In this document: positions 1 through 6,731 of the stretch, piece after piece
How positions within the stretch are numbered: position 1 is the first letter of the stretch
How the letters are laid out: each line of letters begins with the position of its first letter
Virus record (IMG/VR): IMGVR_UViG_3300036829_000107
Location: 1 to 40,368 of that record
Reading direction: 5' to 3' (one strand)
DNA from: a virus
DNA: 40,368 nucleotides
The notes under the pieces: model-generated
Seen by the model: only the letters and a program-made list of their open reading frames with translations
Told to the model about the DNA's origin: nothing
Databases searched by the model: none
Translations under genes and position numbers: made by a program

Positions 1-26
1 AGGTCTTCGAGCGTCTCGTTCGACAT
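1..26 (-). CDS. 5' end of a gene cut by the left edge
   Basis: Only the first eight codons are present, reading MSNETLED. The ATG at 26 is preceded on the minus strand by AAAGGA at a suitable distance. It also lies 47 bp downstream of a 27-bp sequence (74-100) that recurs upstream of the gene at 2622-3017, so it probably begins its own transcription unit. Function unknown. Confidence 0.6.
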
Positions 27-73
27 GGTCTGGTGATCCTTTGATCTCGTGAGTCTGGTGTTTGTGCAGGTGG

Positions 74-100
74 GGCCCTATAGGCACCATGTTACCGTAC
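74..100 (-). promoter_or_regulatory. Putative promoter/operator repeat, copy 1
   Basis: This 27-bp stretch matches 3057-3083 at 22 of 27 positions. Both copies lie 40-47 bp upstream of a minus-strand ATG. On the minus strand each contains a -10-like TAACAT or TAAGAT followed by a conserved ATAGGGCC. No good -35 box is visible, so it may be an activator-dependent promoter or an operator. Confidence 0.45.
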
Positions 101-129
101 TTGAGCGGGTCGTGCCATGATTGTTTGAG

Positions 130-249
130 CTAACTAGTCGGCCCCGCCGTCATCGTCGGCGGCTTCGCCGGTGGCGGGGTAATGGTGAGATGGGGCCGCG
201 GCCTAGGGGTCGGAACCCCTAGCGCCGAAGCCACAGCTGACATGCTCAT
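130..249 (-). CDS. Small proline-rich hypothetical protein
   Basis: A 39-codon frame starting at ATG 249 with a well placed GAAGGA seven bases upstream. The product is rich in Pro, Thr and Ala and has no recognisable domain. The frame contains two inverted repeats (203-222, and a CCCCGCC/GGCGGGG pair near 143-179). The segment could therefore instead be a structured non-coding region or terminator at the end of the 313-1183 gene pair. The ribosome binding site is the main argument for coding. Confidence 0.4.
   Translation of the reverse strand: MSMSAVASALGVPTPRPRPHLTITPPPAKPPTMTAGPTS
203..222. repeat. Inverted repeat (hairpin)
   Basis: CTAGGGGT and ACCCCTAG form an 8-bp stem around a 4-base loop. 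There is no T-tract on either strand, so it is not a classical terminator. It lies inside the small frame at 130-249. Confidence 0.4.
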
Positions 250-312
250 TCGAGAGTCCTTCGGGAGTGTGTGCACAGTTTTCAAGAGAGAGAGCGACCG
301 TTCGTCGCACGG

Positions 313-558
313 CTAGGCGAAGAACCGACGCACCCACTCGGCGCCGAACGGGCCGAACCGACCGGGGTTCGTCACGAACCCCTGCTGGCCACCCGGCCCG
401 ATGTGAACCACAACCCCGTCGTCGGAACCGAGCATGCCGACGAACGACACTGTCATTGCGTCCTCGTTTGGATACTGAACGGTCGCGCTGTACTGGGTTT
501 GCCCGGCGATCGCAGACACCCGCTTGACGCGGTGAACGATCGGTTTGATGTCAGACAT
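313..558 (-). CDS. Hypothetical protein, 81 aa
   Basis: Starts at ATG 558, eight bases inside the end of the upstream gene (551-1183), with GGGG upstream; the overlap suggests translational coupling. The product has alternating hydrophobic positions that suggest a small beta-rich protein, with a glycine-rich segment (GPGGQQG) near residues 53-59. No family is recognised. It is the last of a row of small minus-strand left-arm genes. Confidence 0.7.
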   Translation of the reverse strand: MSDIKPIVHRVKRVSAIAGQTQYSATVQYPNEDAMTVSFVGMLGSDDGVVVHIGPGGQQGFVTNPGRFGPFGAEWVRRFFA

Positions 559-1183
559 CGTCGGAACCCCGCACGTCGCTCAGCGCCTGAAGGGCCGACG
601 TGCGCGCCCACTCGTGACCGACCATCCCCCACAGACTGTCTGTCTCCTCCCACTGCTTCGCGGCGTGCACCGCGTGGCAATCCGGGTGCGGCTCATCGGC
701 CCGCCGCTCGATCACGTACCCGTACGTTTCACCGCGTGCCCACTCACTGAACTCGTCGACCTCGCCACTGAGCGCGGTCGGCATGTCGGCAGGCTCGACA
801 CCAGTCACCTCCCGAGTACTCGCCTGATCGAACGTCACCCCGATGTAATCCCCCGCGTCGGGGGAATCGGTCACGTCACCGGCGGACGGGCGATCCTCGA
901 AGCCGGAATACAGAGGCAGCACAGTCGACGCGCCGTAGAACAGACGCAACCATCGTGAGACCACCCGAAAATCGTGATCGGTGATCGCACACTGAACGTA
1001 TCCAGCCGACACCGCGTCGCCATTCTCCTCCGGGCGCACGTAGTTACGACTCCTGAGACACACAATGCGACCCGCGAAAGTGTCCCCCCACTCGCGGGGA
1101 CTCTCGCAATCGTCATCGTGTGCGAGGTAGACCCGGTACTCGATACCGTCGATTTCTCGGGTGTCCAACACGTCAATATCCAT
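551..1183 (-). CDS. Hypothetical protein, 210 aa
   Basis: Starts at ATG 1183 with GAGAGGAA eight bases upstream and sits three bases after the stop of the 1187-1627 gene, so the two are probably cotranscribed. The product is acidic and soluble, with many Asp/Glu and Trp residues and no signal peptide or membrane span. The His and Cys residues near residues 166-171 (PHPDCHAVHAAK) could bind a metal, but no known family is recognised. It overlaps the 313-558 gene by eight bases. Confidence 0.75.
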   Translation of the reverse strand: MDIDVLDTREIDGIEYRVYLAHDDDCESPREWGDTFAGRIVCLRSRNYVRPEENGDAVSAGYVQCAITDHDFRVVSRWLRLFYGASTVLPLYSGFEDRPSAGDVTDSPDAGDYIGVTFDQASTREVTGVEPADMPTALSGEVDEFSEWARGETYGYVIERRADEPHPDCHAVHAAKQWEETDSLWGMVGHEWARTSALQALSDVRGSDDV

Positions 1184-1186
1184 GAT

Positions 1187-1627
1187 TCAGTTCCTCTCAG
1201 TGAGTGCGTCGCGCACCATGGCAATAACCACGGCCTCTGTCTCCGGGTACAGCGCCACATAGGCCAGCGGCAACGAACGCATGAGAGCATGGCGCGTGTC
1301 CAGCGACATACGGTGTAGCGCGGCCAGATCGGCGGGTGCGCCGGCGACGATCTCCTGGTAGATCTCCTCCGCGAGCGGGTCGATCTCCGGGTACATCACG
1401 GTCGGGCCGAGCAGCCAGCTCTCGTAGGTCTGCGGACCCGCGGGCACCGGGTAGTCGATCGTGCTGAAACCATCGAGCCACTCGGCGTGCGTCATGTCGC
1501 CGCCCCAGTCCTCCGGGCTGGGCAACTCGAACACGGTCCGGTACTCGGCTGCGTCCACCACTCGGAGCGCGACGCCGTAGCGCTCGCGGATGTCGCGGAC
1601 GCGTTCGTCGTGCAGGTAGTAGGTCAT
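1187..1627 (-). CDS. Hypothetical protein, 146 aa
   Basis: I chose ATG 1627 because AGGGG lies nine bases upstream. The in-frame ATG at 1636 has that same box directly against it. The stop of the 1630-1980 gene lies between the two possible starts, so the genes are nearly contiguous. The product begins MTYYLHDERVRDIRERYG, is acidic and helical, and carries no recognised motif. It resembles the unassigned small early proteins of actinophages in size and setting only. Confidence 0.7.
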   Translation of the reverse strand: MTYYLHDERVRDIRERYGVALRVVDAAEYRTVFELPSPEDWGGDMTHAEWLDGFSTIDYPVPAGPQTYESWLLGPTVMYPEIDPLAEEIYQEIVAGAPADLAALHRMSLDTRHALMRSLPLAYVALYPETEAVVIAMVRDALTERN

Positions 1628-1629
1628 GG

Positions 1630-1980
1630 TCACCATCCCCTGTTCAGCGAGCCGTAGTAGCGGGTGTTCGGGCGGGTGAGGCGCCACGCGATCGGCGACT
1701 CGGGCGGACCCGCCGGGTGGCGGTGCTCGAACTCGGGTGCGTCGCCGGTCGCCTCGCCGTCGTCGTTGGTGTAGTGAGTCTCGATGTAATAGCGGTAGCC
1801 CTCGCCCTGAAAGACGGGCGAGTCGGGTCCATCGGCATAGGGCCGGAAGGGCCGCGGGCTGGACTTGGTGGCGACCCGCTGCGCCGTCGCCTTGTCCGCG
1901 TAGAGGTGGGTGGTGTCGCCGGTGACGGTGTTGACCACCGCGAACTGTCCGGTGTGGTGCTCGACTACCTGGTACTTCAT
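1630..1980 (-). CDS. Hypothetical protein, 116 aa
   Basis: Starts at ATG 1980, preceded by GGGAGAAGATC, which combines a Shine-Dalgarno box with the GATC that precedes many left-arm starts. The N-terminal half looks beta-rich (MKYQVVEHHTGQFAVVNTVT), and the C-terminal half is rich in aromatic, Arg and Pro residues. No family is recognised. An approximately 80-bp structured repeat (1991-2069) lies just upstream, separating it from the gene at 2070-2519. Confidence 0.7.
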   Translation of the reverse strand: MKYQVVEHHTGQFAVVNTVTGDTTHLYADKATAQRVATKSSPRPFRPYADGPDSPVFQGEGYRYYIETHYTNDDGEATGDAPEFEHRHPAGPPESPIAWRLTRPNTRYYGSLNRGW

Positions 1981-1990
1981 GATCTTCTCC

Positions 1991-2069
1991 CTTGGCTGGG
2001 GCTGTTCGGGTTGAACCTCCCGCGCCGCGCCCGGTCACACTCCGGGCGGACGCTAGCGGTTCGACCTCC
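1991..2069 (-). repeat. Intercistronic stem-loop element, type A copy 1
   Basis: Nearly identical to 2538-2618, differing mainly by two single-base indels. The inner hairpin is CGCCCGG/CCGGGCG around a 7-base loop. The outer arms GGTTGAACC and GGTTCGACC pair with one mismatch. It fills the whole spacer between the stop at 2070 and the Shine-Dalgarno of the next gene. Confidence 0.75.
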
Positions 2070-2519
2070 TTACTTGATCAGTTCCTTCAACTCGGCCTTG
2101 ATCCGCTTGGCGACCGAGCCGCGCCAGTAGGCGGCGTTGGACAGGAAGTACAAGATCACGTCCTTGGCGCTGTCCTGGTCGAACTGGTCGTCAATGGTGC
2201 GGAGCACTCGCATCGCGCCGAGGTAGGGCACCGCACCGAAGTAGACGTTCTTCCACTCGCGGGTGATCTCGTCCGCGATCTTGTAGATCGGGCGCGGACC
2301 TTCCTCGTCGTCCGCCATGATCGGCTCTTGCAGCCCGAACACGCGCGGGTAGAACTGGCGAGAGCCGCCGTCCGGGGTAGTCACCTGGACGTGGCCGGAT
2401 CCCCGCGAGGGGCTCGCGCTGACGAACTTGTAGCCCGACTCCCCGCGGAAGTTGGTCAGGTCGTCGCCGACCTGGACTTGACGGCCATCCGAGTAGAACG
2501 CGTGGTATGTGGTGGTCAT
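2070..2519 (-). CDS. Hypothetical protein, 149 aa
   Basis: Starts at ATG 2519, with GGAAGG about 10 bases upstream and AAGATC next to the start. The N-terminal half looks beta-rich (a GRQVQVGDDL-type strand pattern). The C-terminal half is helical and ends in a basic segment (KRIKAELKELIK). No family is recognised. It lies between the two type A stem-loop elements, which suggests duplication of a regulatory cassette around it. Confidence 0.72.
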   Translation of the reverse strand: MTTTYHAFYSDGRQVQVGDDLTNFRGESGYKFVSASPSRGSGHVQVTTPDGGSRQFYPRVFGLQEPIMADDEEGPRPIYKIADEITREWKNVYFGAVPYLGAMRVLRTIDDQFDQDSAKDVILYFLSNAAYWRGSVAKRIKAELKELIK

Positions 2520-2537
2520 GATCTTGGTCGATCCTTC

Positions 2538-2618
2538 CTTGGCTGGGGCTGGTTCGGGTTGAACCTCCCGCGCCGCGCCCGGTCACACTCCGGGCGGGAC
2601 GCTAGCGGTTCGACCTCC
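2538..2618 (-). repeat. Intercistronic stem-loop element, type A copy 2
   Basis: Second copy of the element at 1991-2069, with the same inner CGCCCGG/CCGGGCG stem and the same outer GGTTGAACC-type arms. A fragment of its left end (TGGCTGGGGCTGTT) recurs at 3032-3045 in front of the first gene of the run. Confidence 0.75.
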
Positions 2619-2621
2619 TGT

Positions 2622-3017
2622 TCAGAATGCGCTTGACGCGAATTGCACGTTCTCCTCGGCCCGCTTCTCGGCCGCTTCCTTCTCCGCGGCTTCGACCGCG
2701 TACTTACGCTGGTAGCGGAGAGAGCTGCGGAGTTCCTCATCGTCGGCCCATACCGTGACGGTGATCGAGTAGGAGGTGTTCTCCACCTTCGGCTCGCGGC
2801 CACCCGCGCGGTAGGCGGACAGGAGTGCGGCGATCAGCTTGTCGATGGTGGTGAGCGCACCCGAGTGGGAGAGCAGCTCGGGGGTCAGCTTGAACTCCGC
2901 GATCTGGCTGCGGCGGCTGTAGAGACTGACCTCATCGGCCAGCTCTCGAAGCGCTGCGGTGTCGAGTTCGGTGATCTCGTCGGCGGAGAGGGTCAGGAGT
3001 CGGGCTGTGTTCGACAT
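2622..3017 (-). CDS. Hypothetical protein, 131 aa
   Basis: Starts at ATG 3017 with GGACAAAGATC immediately upstream. The first 55 residues look helical and leucine-rich. A short beta segment (SYSITVTVWADDEE) sits near residues 82-95, followed by a charged helix rich in Ala, Glu and Lys that may form a coiled coil. No family is recognised. It is the first gene of the leftmost minus-strand unit and follows the putative promoter repeat at 3057-3083. Confidence 0.72.
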   Translation of the reverse strand: MSNTARLLTLSADEITELDTAALRELADEVSLYSRRSQIAEFKLTPELLSHSGALTTIDKLIAALLSAYRAGGREPKVENTSYSITVTVWADDEELRSSLRYQRKYAVEAAEKEAAEKRAEENVQFASSAF

Positions 3018-3056
3018 GATCTTTGTCCTTCTGGCTGGGGCTGTTAGGGCTGGTCA

Positions 3057-3083
3057 GGCCCTATCGGAACTATCTTACTGTAC
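3057..3083 (-). promoter_or_regulatory. Putative promoter/operator repeat, copy 2
   Basis: Matches 74-100 at 22 of 27 positions, in the same orientation and at a similar distance (40 bp) from the downstream ATG. It contains TAAGAT as a possible -10 box and the conserved ATAGGGCC. It lies in the divergent region between the minus-strand run and the plus-strand helix-turn-helix gene, so it may control both. Confidence 0.45.
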
Positions 3084-3154
3084 AACCGGCGAACCCGCCG
3101 ATTTGTTCCTGAAATGATCTAGAAATTGTCTAATTGACGCTGGAGGTGTTGACG

Positions 3155-3610
3155 TTGTCAAGGACGCTGCCGATTCAGACCGCCGAGCGCGAAAATCTGA
3201 TCATCGATCTGCACGCGCAGCACCTCCCGTGGCGAGAGATCGCACGGCGAGTCGGGCTGAGTCACGAGCGGTGCCGCCAGATCTTCCAGGCCGCCCGCGA
3301 CCGGATCCCGGCCGAGCGGCTGAGCGATCTGCGAATGGACCACCACGAGCTTGCCTACCGGGCGATCCACGATCTCTTGCAGATCGCGGAGAACCCACAG
3401 GTCTCGCCGCGTACCCGCGCGGAGGCGTGGAACAGCATCCGCGGCTGGTCGGAATCCGACCGCAAGCTATTCGGGGTTGACGCGCCGACCCGTCGGGAGA
3501 TCACGGTCATCTCCGACGACGCGGTCAGCAACGCCATCCAGGAACTCAACCGCGAGATTGCCGCGCTCGATGCGCAGGCGAACGCGGCCGGCGTCAAGGT
3601 CGACGCGTAG
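3155..3610 (+). CDS. Helix-turn-helix DNA-binding protein (regulator or small-terminase-like)
   Basis: I chose TTG 3155 because GGAGG lies eight bases upstream; upstream in-frame starts lack such spacing. The product is 151 aa. Residues about 10-45 form a helix-turn-helix of sigma/resolvase type (WREIARRVGLSHERCRQIFQ). The C-terminal part contains FGVDAPTRREI, a phrase also common in phage small-terminase-like proteins. It is the only plus-strand gene of the left arm, divergent from the 2622-3017 run and convergent with the recombinase. It could be a regulator of the left arm or recombinase, or a displaced terminase small subunit. The large subunit lies 9 kb away, so a regulator is slightly favoured. 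Confidence 0.7.
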   Translation: MSRTLPIQTAERENLIIDLHAQHLPWREIARRVGLSHERCRQIFQAARDRIPAERLSDLRMDHHELAYRAIHDLLQIAENPQVSPRTRAEAWNSIRGWSESDRKLFGVDAPTRREITVISDDAVSNAIQELNREIAALDAQANAAGVKVDA

Positions 3611-3619
3611 TCCGCAGGC

Positions 3620-4195
3620 TCATATCTCGGTTCGGCGGTTGCGGATCCTCTCGATCCGCGCCGCCGGGCTGTGGTGGTTGAGGTAGGTCGCGGTCGTGTC
3701 CAGGTGTTTGTGGCCGAGCTGGTCTCGAATCTCCATCACCGGCACGCCCTCCTGCGCCCACTCGACCGCGGCGGTGTGCCGCAATCCGTGAGCGTGGACG
3801 CGCTTGTCGACGCCCGCGCGGGCCGCTACTCGTTTCATCATGGCGCGGACATAGCTCGTGGACACCTGCCCGCCGGCCAACGTGCAGAACAGGTGGCGGC
3901 TGCGGAGCCCGCGTGCCCGTCGCACCTCGATCCAGCGGACCACATGCACGAGCGCGCCGAGGTCGATCCCGACCGTCCGGGACTTGTCGCCCTTCCCGTG
4001 CAGCACCCGGACGCTGGCCGCGTCAGTGTCCACATCGGACACTTTCAGGGCCAACGCTTCGGACACCCGCAAGCCGGCGCCGTACATCATGGCGATCAGC
4101 GCCCGGTTGCGGACGCCGGTCGCGGCGACCGGGGACGGTGCGAGCAAGATCGCGCGCGCTTCCTCCCGGGTCAAGATCTCTACCGGGTACTTCAA
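3620..4195 (-). CDS. Short tyrosine recombinase/integrase
   Basis: I chose TTG 4195, seven bases after AAGGAG; the frame extends to an ATG at 4216, but that lies inside the upstream palindrome. The 191-aa product is essentially a phage integrase catalytic domain. It has R43 in GLRVSEAL, K68 in HGKGDK, H136-x-x-R139 in HGLRHT, H162 in LGHKH and nucleophile Y171 in TATYLNH. All expected catalytic positions are present. It lacks the N-terminal arm-binding and SAM-like core-binding domains of typical 300-400 aa integrases. A 42-bp palindrome lies directly upstream. It may integrate the phage or resolve multimers, and no choice can be made from sequence alone. Confidence 0.9.
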   Translation of the reverse strand: MKYPVEILTREEARAILLAPSPVAATGVRNRALIAMMYGAGLRVSEALALKVSDVDTDAASVRVLHGKGDKSRTVGIDLGALVHVVRWIEVRRARGLRSRHLFCTLAGGQVSTSYVRAMMKRVAARAGVDKRVHAHGLRHTAAVEWAQEGVPVMEIRDQLGHKHLDTTATYLNHHSPAARIERIRNRRTEI

Positions 4196-4211
4196 TGTTG
4201 ATCTCCTTCGA

Positions 4212-4253
4212 CGCATAGAGTGTCGAATCCCTGACGATTCGACACTCTATGCG
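4212..4253. repeat. Palindrome upstream of recombinase (candidate recombination site or operator)
   Basis: Two 18-bp perfect arms (4212-4229 and 4236-4253) surround the 6-base centre CCTGAC. The arm contains ATAGAGTGTCGA, and a related CGATACTCTAT occurs again at 4291-4301. The arm/spacer layout resembles core sites of tyrosine recombinases (inverted binding sites around a 6-8 base overlap). It could equally be an autoregulatory operator, or an RNA hairpin next to the Shine-Dalgarno at 4203-4208. Confidence 0.65.
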
Positions 4254-4314
4254 CGTCTTGGCTGGTCAGCGGCTGGGACGATCTTAGAAACGATACTCTA
4301 TTCTTGATCAACTC

Positions 4315-4929
4315 TCACGAGCGCGGACGCCGTCCGGCCCGGTAGGGAAGATCATCCGTAGCGTCAACCTGAACCGTCCAGGTGACCGCTTGGACCACGA
4401 GTGGCAACTCGCCGAGCTGGCGGGCGGCCTCGCGGTAGGCGTGGGCGAGCGTGGCGTAGCGACGCTTGGTCGACAAGCCGCGATCGCGGGCGCCGTAGAT
4501 CTCGCCGACCGCGATGTCGTGTGCGTGGCGGTCGATCACCACCGCGTCGGGGTCGGTCGGGTCAATGATCGCCCGGAAGAAGTTCCAGGTCTTGCTGTCG
4601 TCGGGCAGCACATCGAGCGGGTCGTGACCGTCCATGATCATCGCCGCCTTGGCGACCGCGTTCGGGACCTGCCCGCGCGGCGTGCCGGTAGCGAACGCGC
4701 CGCGAGCGATCTTAAGGTTCTGCTCCCATGCCTTCTGCGGCGAGAGAGCGGCGATCACTCCGGCGCCTGCCCGGACGTTGCCCTCTGACATCAGTTCGGC
4801 CAGCTCCCGCGCGTGCGGGTACCAGCCACGGCCGCGGGCCAGCTGGTCCGGGGTCGCACTCTTGAACACCTTGATGATGTTGGCTACGTACTGCGCGTGC
4901 TGCGCGTCGTTGGCCTTGGTCGGGATCAT
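4315..4929 (-). CDS. Uncharacterised phage protein, 204 aa
   Basis: Starts at ATG 4929 with GAGGAGTCAGACC upstream. It appears largely helical. Blocks that look conserved are WYPHARELAELMS (36-48), GAGVIAALSPQKAWEQN (55-71) and DAVVIDRHAHDIAVG (133-147). The helical layout and the lysine after a helical turn recall helix-hairpin-helix DNA glycosylase-like folds, but no signature is complete enough to assign activity. It ends next to the recombinase promoter region and is preceded by a type B stem-loop and the iteron cluster. Confidence 0.75.
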   Translation of the reverse strand: MIPTKANDAQHAQYVANIIKVFKSATPDQLARGRGWYPHARELAELMSEGNVRAGAGVIAALSPQKAWEQNLKIARGAFATGTPRGQVPNAVAKAAMIMDGHDPLDVLPDDSKTWNFFRAIIDPTDPDAVVIDRHAHDIAVGEIYGARDRGLSTKRRYATLAHAYREAARQLGELPLVVQAVTWTVQVDATDDLPYRAGRRPRS

Positions 4930-4948
4930 GGTCTGACTCCTCTAGCTT

Positions 4949-5011
4949 GATGGGCTGAACCGCCCGAGCACGGCTGGTCCGAGTGGACCAGCCGCACCCT
5001 CGATGGTTCAG
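4949..5011 (-). repeat. Intercistronic stem-loop element, type B copy 1
   Basis: Outer arms CTGAACC and GGTTCAG enclose a GGCTGGTCC/GGACCAGCC inner stem with loop GAGT. It is placed upstream of the start at 4929. Compared with other copies the inner stem sequence differs but pairing is kept. Confidence 0.75.
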
Positions 5012-5033
5012 GCCGTGCATTGCGCGTGCAGTA

Positions 5034-5101
5034 GGTTGGCAACCGTGCAAAAGGTTGGCAACCGTGCACGAGGTTGGCAACCGTGCACGAGGTTGGCAAC
5101 C
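5034..5101. repeat. Four iteron-like 19-bp direct repeats
   Basis: GGTTGGCAACC occurs at 5034, 5053, 5072 and 5091, a constant 19-bp spacing. The unit is GGTTGGCAACCGTGCACGA, with small changes in the last three bases. Each unit holds the odd-length dyad GGTTG-N-CAACC. The last copy touches the stop codon of the P-loop ATPase gene (5101-5103). The tandem array next to a replication-type gene is the layout of an iteron origin or an initiator-controlled operator. Confidence 0.75.
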
Positions 5102-6219
5102 TAGATCGACATCGGTGCCGGGTCGAGTCCGACATCGTCGCGGCTGAACCCGCGAGCTTGCTCACCGTCGACCTGTCGCCGGCTGGACTCGTGGCCGAAC
5201 AGGCCAAGCGTCCTAGCGAGCCCCATCATCTGGGCACGCTCCGGGACCAGCGCCCACTCCTCCACCATGGCGATCGGCTGAGGCAGCTCGAACAGCCGCT
5301 CCAGGATCACCGTGGTCGGCAGGAACTCGTCCGCGTCGGTGAACACGGCACGCACGCCGGCCAGCACTTCTTCGGCCGGGCTGAGTACCTTGTCATCCGC
5401 CGCGTCCCACTCGCCGAGCACCATCGCGCGCGCGGCTTCTTCCACCCGCTGCGGCCAGACGCCGCCCAGGTGTTCGGCGACCCGGAACAGTACGGTCCAG
5501 ATCTCCTCCGCCCGGTTGGCGATGCGGTCCGGCATGAGCCCATCGATCGGGATCGACAGGACCGCCCGGTAGTTGTTCACGCCCCAACGACGCAAGCGCC
5601 GCATGAGGCCGTACAACCGCGAGTCGTAGATCTCCGGGTTGAACCGGTCCACGTAGTAGTCGCGTGGCTTCGGCTCTAGCACGATCGAGATGGTCCGCGA
5701 CCGCAGCGTCTCGAAGTTGGCGTGCGTCAAGAACAGGTTGGCGTTCTTGCCGTTCATCACGATCGGGCCGTACACGTTCTGCCGGTCGGCCTCGTTGGAC
5801 CGCTGCCGGGTGACGCTCGATCCGCGCTTGTAACCGCCGTTCAGGATCGCTCGCATAGCGAGCTTGCCCGAGCCGCGGCCGAAGTACGTGTCGATCTCAT
5901 CGAATCCGACCGTGGCGTGGTCAACGTTCATCAGCGTCGTGATCGATGGCGGGGTGGGCTCTAGCACCATCTCACCGTTGAACGACAGCTTGGTGACCAA
6001 CTCCGTGGCGAGCGACTTGCCGGATCCCGCTTGCTTGCTGAGAAAGGCAAGCCGCGGCGTGATGTACGGCTGGAATTCCTCGTCCGCGTTCCGGAGGTGA
6101 GTGTGCTCCACCCACAAGGTCATCACCGTGGACGCATGCTTGTTGGGGAGGTACATGAACTGGTCGAATACCGATTCAACCTCCGCCGCGAGCAACTGGT
6201 CTGGCGTTAGCTCCTTCAT
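5101..6219 (-). CDS. P-loop ATPase, DUF3631-like, probable replication protein
   Basis: Starts at ATG 6219 with AGGAAGCAGACC upstream. The 372-aa product has a Walker A motif SKQAGSGKS (61-69), a Walker B VGFDEID (104-110), the following TYFGRG segment and a LRSRTISI region near residue 171 that could hold an arginine finger. This arrangement matches the ATPase part of DUF3631 proteins linked to plasmid and phage replication. No primase domain is fused. Four iteron-like repeats directly follow the gene, which supports a role in initiation or helicase loading. It is the only clear replication gene in the window. Confidence 0.78.
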   Translation of the reverse strand: MKELTPDQLLAAEVESVFDQFMYLPNKHASTVMTLWVEHTHLRNADEEFQPYITPRLAFLSKQAGSGKSLATELVTKLSFNGEMVLEPTPPSITTLMNVDHATVGFDEIDTYFGRGSGKLAMRAILNGGYKRGSSVTRQRSNEADRQNVYGPIVMNGKNANLFLTHANFETLRSRTISIVLEPKPRDYYVDRFNPEIYDSRLYGLMRRLRRWGVNNYRAVLSIPIDGLMPDRIANRAEEIWTVLFRVAEHLGGVWPQRVEEAARAMVLGEWDAADDKVLSPAEEVLAGVRAVFTDADEFLPTTVILERLFELPQPIAMVEEWALVPERAQMMGLARTLGLFGHESSRRQVDGEQARGFSRDDVGLDPAPMSI

Positions 6220-6241
6220 GGTCTGCTTCCTGGCTGGTAGA

Positions 6242-6300
6242 GATGGGCTGAACCGCCCGAGCGCGGCCGGAGCTACTCCGGCCGCACCCTCGATGGTTCA
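6242..6300 (-). repeat. Intercistronic stem-loop element, type B copy 2
   Basis: Outer CTGAACC/GGTTCA arms enclose a 10-bp inner stem GCGGCCGGAG/CTCCGGCCGC with loop CTA. The inner stem differs from other copies at paired positions. It lies just upstream of the P-loop ATPase gene. Confidence 0.75.
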
Positions 6301-6329
6301 CCTCCGAGTATAGCAGAACTTACGATTGG

Positions 6330-6647
6330 TCAGTCGCGCGCGTATCCCCAAAAGGCATCAACCTCCTCGGGGTAGGGCTCGATGTCCCAGTCGTCGTGGT
6401 CGGCCGCGTCCTCGTTCACGTACGCGTCGGCCTCATCGACCAACTCGTACCGCGGTGAGCTGACCACCGGCTTGGTCACCCACTCCGCGGCGTTGGCCAT
6501 CACGCGCGCCGCGATCGCGCGCGCCGTGACCGCATCCTCGTACTTGTCGTGGTCGTAGTGATCACCCACCAGCACGCTGCGAGCGGCCTCATCGGCCGCC
6601 CGGAACTCGGCGAGTGCGTCGCGCAGACGATCGAGATCGTCAGTCAT
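6330..6647 (-). CDS. Acidic hypothetical protein, 105 aa
   Basis: Starts at ATG 6647, with AGAGGAAATCATC upstream. The product is strongly acidic, with helices in the first 60 residues and an Asp/Glu/Tyr/Trp-rich tail ending in FWGYARD. Such acidic small proteins are common in phage early regions, and some mimic DNA, but nothing here proves that. It lies between type B elements and is likely cotranscribed with its neighbours. Confidence 0.7.
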   Translation of the reverse strand: MTDDLDRLRDALAEFRAADEAARSVLVGDHYDHDKYEDAVTARAIAARVMANAAEWVTKPVVSSPRYELVDEADAYVNEDAADHDDWDIEPYPEEVDAFWGYARD

Positions 6648-6670
6648 GATGATTTCCTCTTGCTTGTTCC

Positions 6671-6731
6671 GATGGGCTGAACCGCCCGCGGCACGGCTGG
6701 ACCTAGTCCAGCCGGCCGCTCGATGGTTCAG
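6671..6731 (-). repeat. Intercistronic stem-loop element, type B copy 3
   Basis: The inner stem CGGCTGGAC/GTCCAGCCG (9 bp, loop CTA) lies inside the outer CTGAACC/GGTTCAG arms. The TGA stop of the 6728-7012 gene is part of the element. The 61 bases are identical to 7031-7091. Confidence 0.8.

Noticed and set aside
5034-5101. A CRISPR-like array
   Set aside because: The spacing is 19 bp from repeat to repeat, with 8-bp nearly identical spacers and no cas genes; it fits iterons instead.
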